Translations under genes and position numbers: made by a program
Part shown: one piece after another, positions 41,136-43,466 of the stretch
How the letters are laid out: each line of letters opens with the position of its first letter
How positions within the stretch are numbered: position 1 is the stretch's first letter
Notes under the pieces: model-generated
Told to the model about the DNA's origin: nothing
The model's database searches: none
What the model saw: only the letters and a program-made list of their open reading frames with translations
Assembly: GCA_946500895.1 (NCBI GenBank)
Contig: CAMMXG010000012.1
Span: 1 to 43,466 of the forward strand
Reading direction: 5' to 3'
From: an uncultured Mycoplasma sp.
Lineage (GTDB): Bacteria; Bacillota_I; Bacilli_A; RF39; UBA660
Length of the DNA stretch: 43,466 nt

Positions 41136-42887
41136 CTATTCTAATATAGCCTTTATTCTTCTTACGCCTGCGCTACTAGCTTCTTCTTTAATAATTTTGA
41201 AGTGACCAAGTACGCTAGTATGCTCGACATGTGGTCCACCACATATTTCTTTTGATACATCGCCAATTTTATAAACATTGACAATATCAGCGTATTTTTC
41301 AATAAACATAGCCTCAGCCCCACTTTGAAGAGCTTCTTCTTTACTCATTGTTTCCATTACAACAGGTAAATCTTCTTTTATCCAGGTATTTACTAAATCT
41401 TCAACATTTTTCTTTTCTTCATCCGTTAATTTATGATCGCATGAAAAGTCAAAACGCATACGCTCTTCTGTTATATTACTTCCCTTTTGATGAACATCGG
41501 GGCCAATTACTACTTTTAGGGCTGCATTTAATAAATGGGTTGCTGTATGATATTTGGTTTCAATTTCACTATGTCCCATGAGTCCACCTTTGAATTTTCC
41601 TTTACTAGCAGTTCTAGATAATTCTTGATGAGCCTCAAATTTTTCTTTAAAACCTTCTATATCTACTTTTAAATTATGTTCTTTTGCCATTTCTTCTGTT
41701 AGTTCAATAGGAAAACCATAAGTATCATATAATTTGAAGGCATTAGATGCATCGATTTCGTTGCCATTTAGATGGGTTAAAAGCTTGTCAAATTCTCTTA
41801 GACCTTTTTCTAAAGTGCGATTGAATTTAATGCTTTCATTTTTTAGTACTTCTAATACTACTTCTTTATTATCTTTTATTTCTTCATAATAGTTTTCATA
41901 TTTTTTAATTACTTCTAAAGCAACTGGTTCCATCCAATTTGTATTTGTATCTATTCCTAGTTTTTTAGCATGACGGATTGCCCTTCTAATTAGTCTTCTT
42001 AAAATATAGCCTTGATCAGTATTACTTGGTTTAATACCGGCACGATCAGCGCTGATAAAGACACTGGTGCGAATATGGTCTGCTATAATACGCATACTAA
42101 TTTCATTCTCTTTATAACTTTTGCCACTTACTTGTTCAATAGAAGTAATGATTTCTTTCCAAATTGATGTCTTGTAATTATCGTCTACTCCTTCTAGTAC
42201 AGCAACAACTCGTTCTAGTCCCATACCGGTATCGACATTTTTCTGAGATAATTCAGTTATTTTTCCTGCCTCATCTTTATGAAATTCCATAAAAACGTTA
42301 TTCCAAATTTCTACCCATCTATCATCTTTCGGATCAAATTCGACTGGTATTTCATCAGTGCTTCTAAAATAGAAGATTTCTGTATCACCACCACATGGAC
42401 CTGATTCTCCAGCGATCCAAAAGTTATCTTCTACTCCGAGATAAGCGATTCGTGCTTCCGGAATTCCTAGGCTCATCCAAATCTCTGCTGAAGTATTATC
42501 TCTTGGAATATCTTCATTTCCCTCAAAAACGGTAACTGCTAGACGTTCAACCGGAATATTTAAAACTTTAGTTAAAAACTCAAAACTGTAGCCAATACTT
42601 TCTTTTTTAAAATAATCTCCTAAGCTCCAATTGCCAAGCATTTCAAAGAATGTATGATGAGTTTTATCACCAATACTGTCTAAATCCGTTAAACGTACAC
42701 ATTTTTGAGCATCACATAATCTCTTTCCTTTTGGATGTGGTTCTCCTAAAAGATAAGGAATTAATGGTTGCATTCCGGCAGTGTTAAATAATACGGTTGG
42801 ATCATTTTCTGGAATTAATGGTGCACTTGGGATTTCAACGTGGCCATGTTCGACAAAATATTTAATAAATTCATCTTTTAAATTCAT
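41136..42887 (-). CDS. alaS: Short alanyl-tRNA synthetase (no C-Ala domain)
   Basis: A 583-residue class II synthetase. Motif 1-2 region is THHTFFEMLGNWSLGDYF near 78-95; motif 3 is DTGMGLERV near 220. The tRNA-recognition helices follow (RRLIRRAIRHAK). The editing domain keeps HTATH (about 453) and CGGPH (about 555). The protein ends with GVRRIKAILE, where typical AlaRS (about 870 residues) continues with the coiled coil and C-Ala domain. The 'QKCVRLTDLDSIGDKTHHTFF' wording differs from the usual bacterial 'QKCxRxxGKHNDL', and recalls AlaRS of candidate-phyla bacteria (inference). It overlaps the downstream P-loop gene by 4 bases. Confidence 0.92.
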   Translation of the reverse strand: MNLKDEFIKYFVEHGHVEIPSAPLIPENDPTVLFNTAGMQPLIPYLLGEPHPKGKRLCDAQKCVRLTDLDSIGDKTHHTFFEMLGNWSLGDYFKKESIGYSFEFLTKVLNIPVERLAVTVFEGNEDIPRDNTSAEIWMSLGIPEARIAYLGVEDNFWIAGESGPCGGDTEIFYFRSTDEIPVEFDPKDDRWVEIWNNVFMEFHKDEAGKITELSQKNVDTGMGLERVVAVLEGVDDNYKTSIWKEIITSIEQVSGKSYKENEISMRIIADHIRTSVFISADRAGIKPSNTDQGYILRRLIRRAIRHAKKLGIDTNTNWMEPVALEVIKKYENYYEEIKDNKEVVLEVLKNESIKFNRTLEKGLREFDKLLTHLNGNEIDASNAFKLYDTYGFPIELTEEMAKEHNLKVDIEGFKEKFEAHQELSRTASKGKFKGGLMGHSEIETKYHTATHLLNAALKVVIGPDVHQKGSNITEERMRFDFSCDHKLTDEEKKNVEDLVNTWIKEDLPVVMETMSKEEALQSGAEAMFIEKYADIVNVYKIGDVSKEICGGPHVEHTSVLGHFKIIKEEASSAGVRRIKAILE

Positions 42888-43414
42888 TCTTCTACCCCCT
42901 CAATAAAATCGATTACGCGATCATCTAATTTTTCAATATTATCATTTACAATTGTAATATCAAAGTTGCTATAGTTTTCTAAAGCAGTTTCTGTTTCGTG
43001 CATCTGTTCTTCTAAAGATAATTTACTTGGAGCAAATTGATTTACGACATACATAGAATAAACATTATTAAATGTCTTTTTCATTTCCTCTATTTCAATT
43101 GGAAGCCTTACATCACTGATAATTACAACATCATAGTATAGATTATAAACCTTTATATCTTCAATCATTCTATTCACAAAGAATAAAGGCATATCCATAT
43201 TTTCTCTAATTGTAACACCTAAATCTTGTAAAAATTTACGTGGTTTTGGTTCACTTCCATCCCATTCAATAATTTCTTTTGCATATATTTTTAAATATTT
43301 GCTGAATTCGGTAATAATCGTTTTTTTCCCTAAAGATAAGTAATGCTCTTTAATAATTTTCGCTACCTCTCCTTTTCCTGAACCAGATTTACCTGCTACT
43401 AAATATATTTTCAT
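42884..43414 (-). CDS. P-loop nucleotide kinase-like protein
   Basis: A 176-residue P-loop protein. Walker A is LVAGKSGSGKGEVAK near residue 10, and DVVIISDVRLPIEIEEMK near 100 resembles the dNMP/dephospho-CoA kinase family. ATG at 43414 has GGAGGTTAAA directly ahead; the ATG at 43426 is inside that site. It overlaps alaS by 4 bases, so it is co-translated. Substrate unknown; a deoxynucleoside monophosphate kinase-like role is plausible. Confidence 0.75.
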   Translation of the reverse strand: MKIYLVAGKSGSGKGEVAKIIKEHYLSLGKKTIITEFSKYLKIYAKEIIEWDGSEPKPRKFLQDLGVTIRENMDMPLFFVNRMIEDIKVYNLYYDVVIISDVRLPIEIEEMKKTFNNVYSMYVVNQFAPSKLSLEEQMHETETALENYSNFDITIVNDNIEKLDDRVIDFIEGVEE

Positions 43415-43466
43415 TTTAACCTCCATCTCTTCCGCGACTGTGCCGCTTCAGACACAAATCGAGAAG
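43411..43466 (-). CDS. Possible C-terminal end of an upstream gene (partial)
   Basis: A frame reading SRFVSEAAQSRKRWRLK then TGA, overlapping the start of the next gene as ATGA, the usual coupled layout. The visible 40 bases are GC-rich (about 55%) compared with the rest, and codons such as CGG and AGG are unusual here. It may be the end of a real gene, or foreign or assembly-edge DNA. Confidence 0.3.
   Translation of the reverse strand, partial: SRFVSEAAQSRKRWRLK

Overview
The window looks like chromosomal DNA from an uncultured, AT-rich (about 30% GC by eye) Firmicutes/Bacilli-type gut bacterium from the Bacilli-Erysipelotrichia-'RF39' neighbourhood. The evidence is strong AGGAGG ribosome sites, Bacillus-type operons, a Bacillus-type T-box, and GerE, GerM and SpoIIIAH homologues. 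TGA is a normal stop codon, so the Mycoplasma code does not apply. Most genes lie on the minus strand. Starts were set from Shine-Dalgarno spacing and promoters, so several genes are shorter than the longest open frame. No gene-free stretch exceeds 300 bases.

Layout. 1-160: tRNA-Ile (cut by the left edge) and tRNA-Lys. 255-4293: PF06541 membrane protein, small membrane protein, cvpA-trx, rnhC, holA. 4357-8055: comEA-comEC with a DUF1016 nuclease-like gene inserted before holA. 8187-12004: tail-anchored cadherin-like protein, then lepA - tandem-SpoIIID-like regulator - hemW. 12100-13808: a large surface protein with a GC-rich C-terminal segment, divergent from a small HTH regulator. 13816-16477: second PF06541 protein, then spoIIIAH, gerE, gerM. 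16501-18275: MarR regulator and the collapsed remains of an ABC exporter pair. 18399-18475: tRNA-Arg. 18580-23790: eight tightly packed genes (NatAB-like ABC, metallopeptidase, SpoU methylase, rimM, trmD and unknowns). 23838-28645: DUF4186, an SDR/flavodoxin operon, and a CHAP plus InlB-repeat surface pair. 28749-32277: cardiolipin synthase, HxlR regulator with a macrodomain remnant, frameshifted MBL-fold gene, and a 52-aa gene behind serS. 32287-33781: serS with its T-box. 33820-38302: ABC pair, coiled-coil unknown, sufU-sufS. 38333-43466: two unknown genes, a PfkB kinase with a standalone Smr domain, a short AlaRS and a P-loop kinase.

Most notable points: (1) the last ~100 coding bases of the surface protein gene at 12175-12275 are about 48% GC with a codon pattern resembling the variable repeat of a diversity-generating retroelement, although no reverse transcriptase is in the window; (2) two operons (MarR-ABC-ABC and HxlR-macrodomain-sirtuin) appear collapsed by internal deletions that spared the regulator, and a third gene has a one-base frameshift; (3) sporulation genes survive, including a two-domain SpoIIID-like protein inside the lepA operon and a sigma-K-like promoter before gerE; (4) alaS ends after its editing domain. 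These are readings from sequence by eye and no database search was possible.
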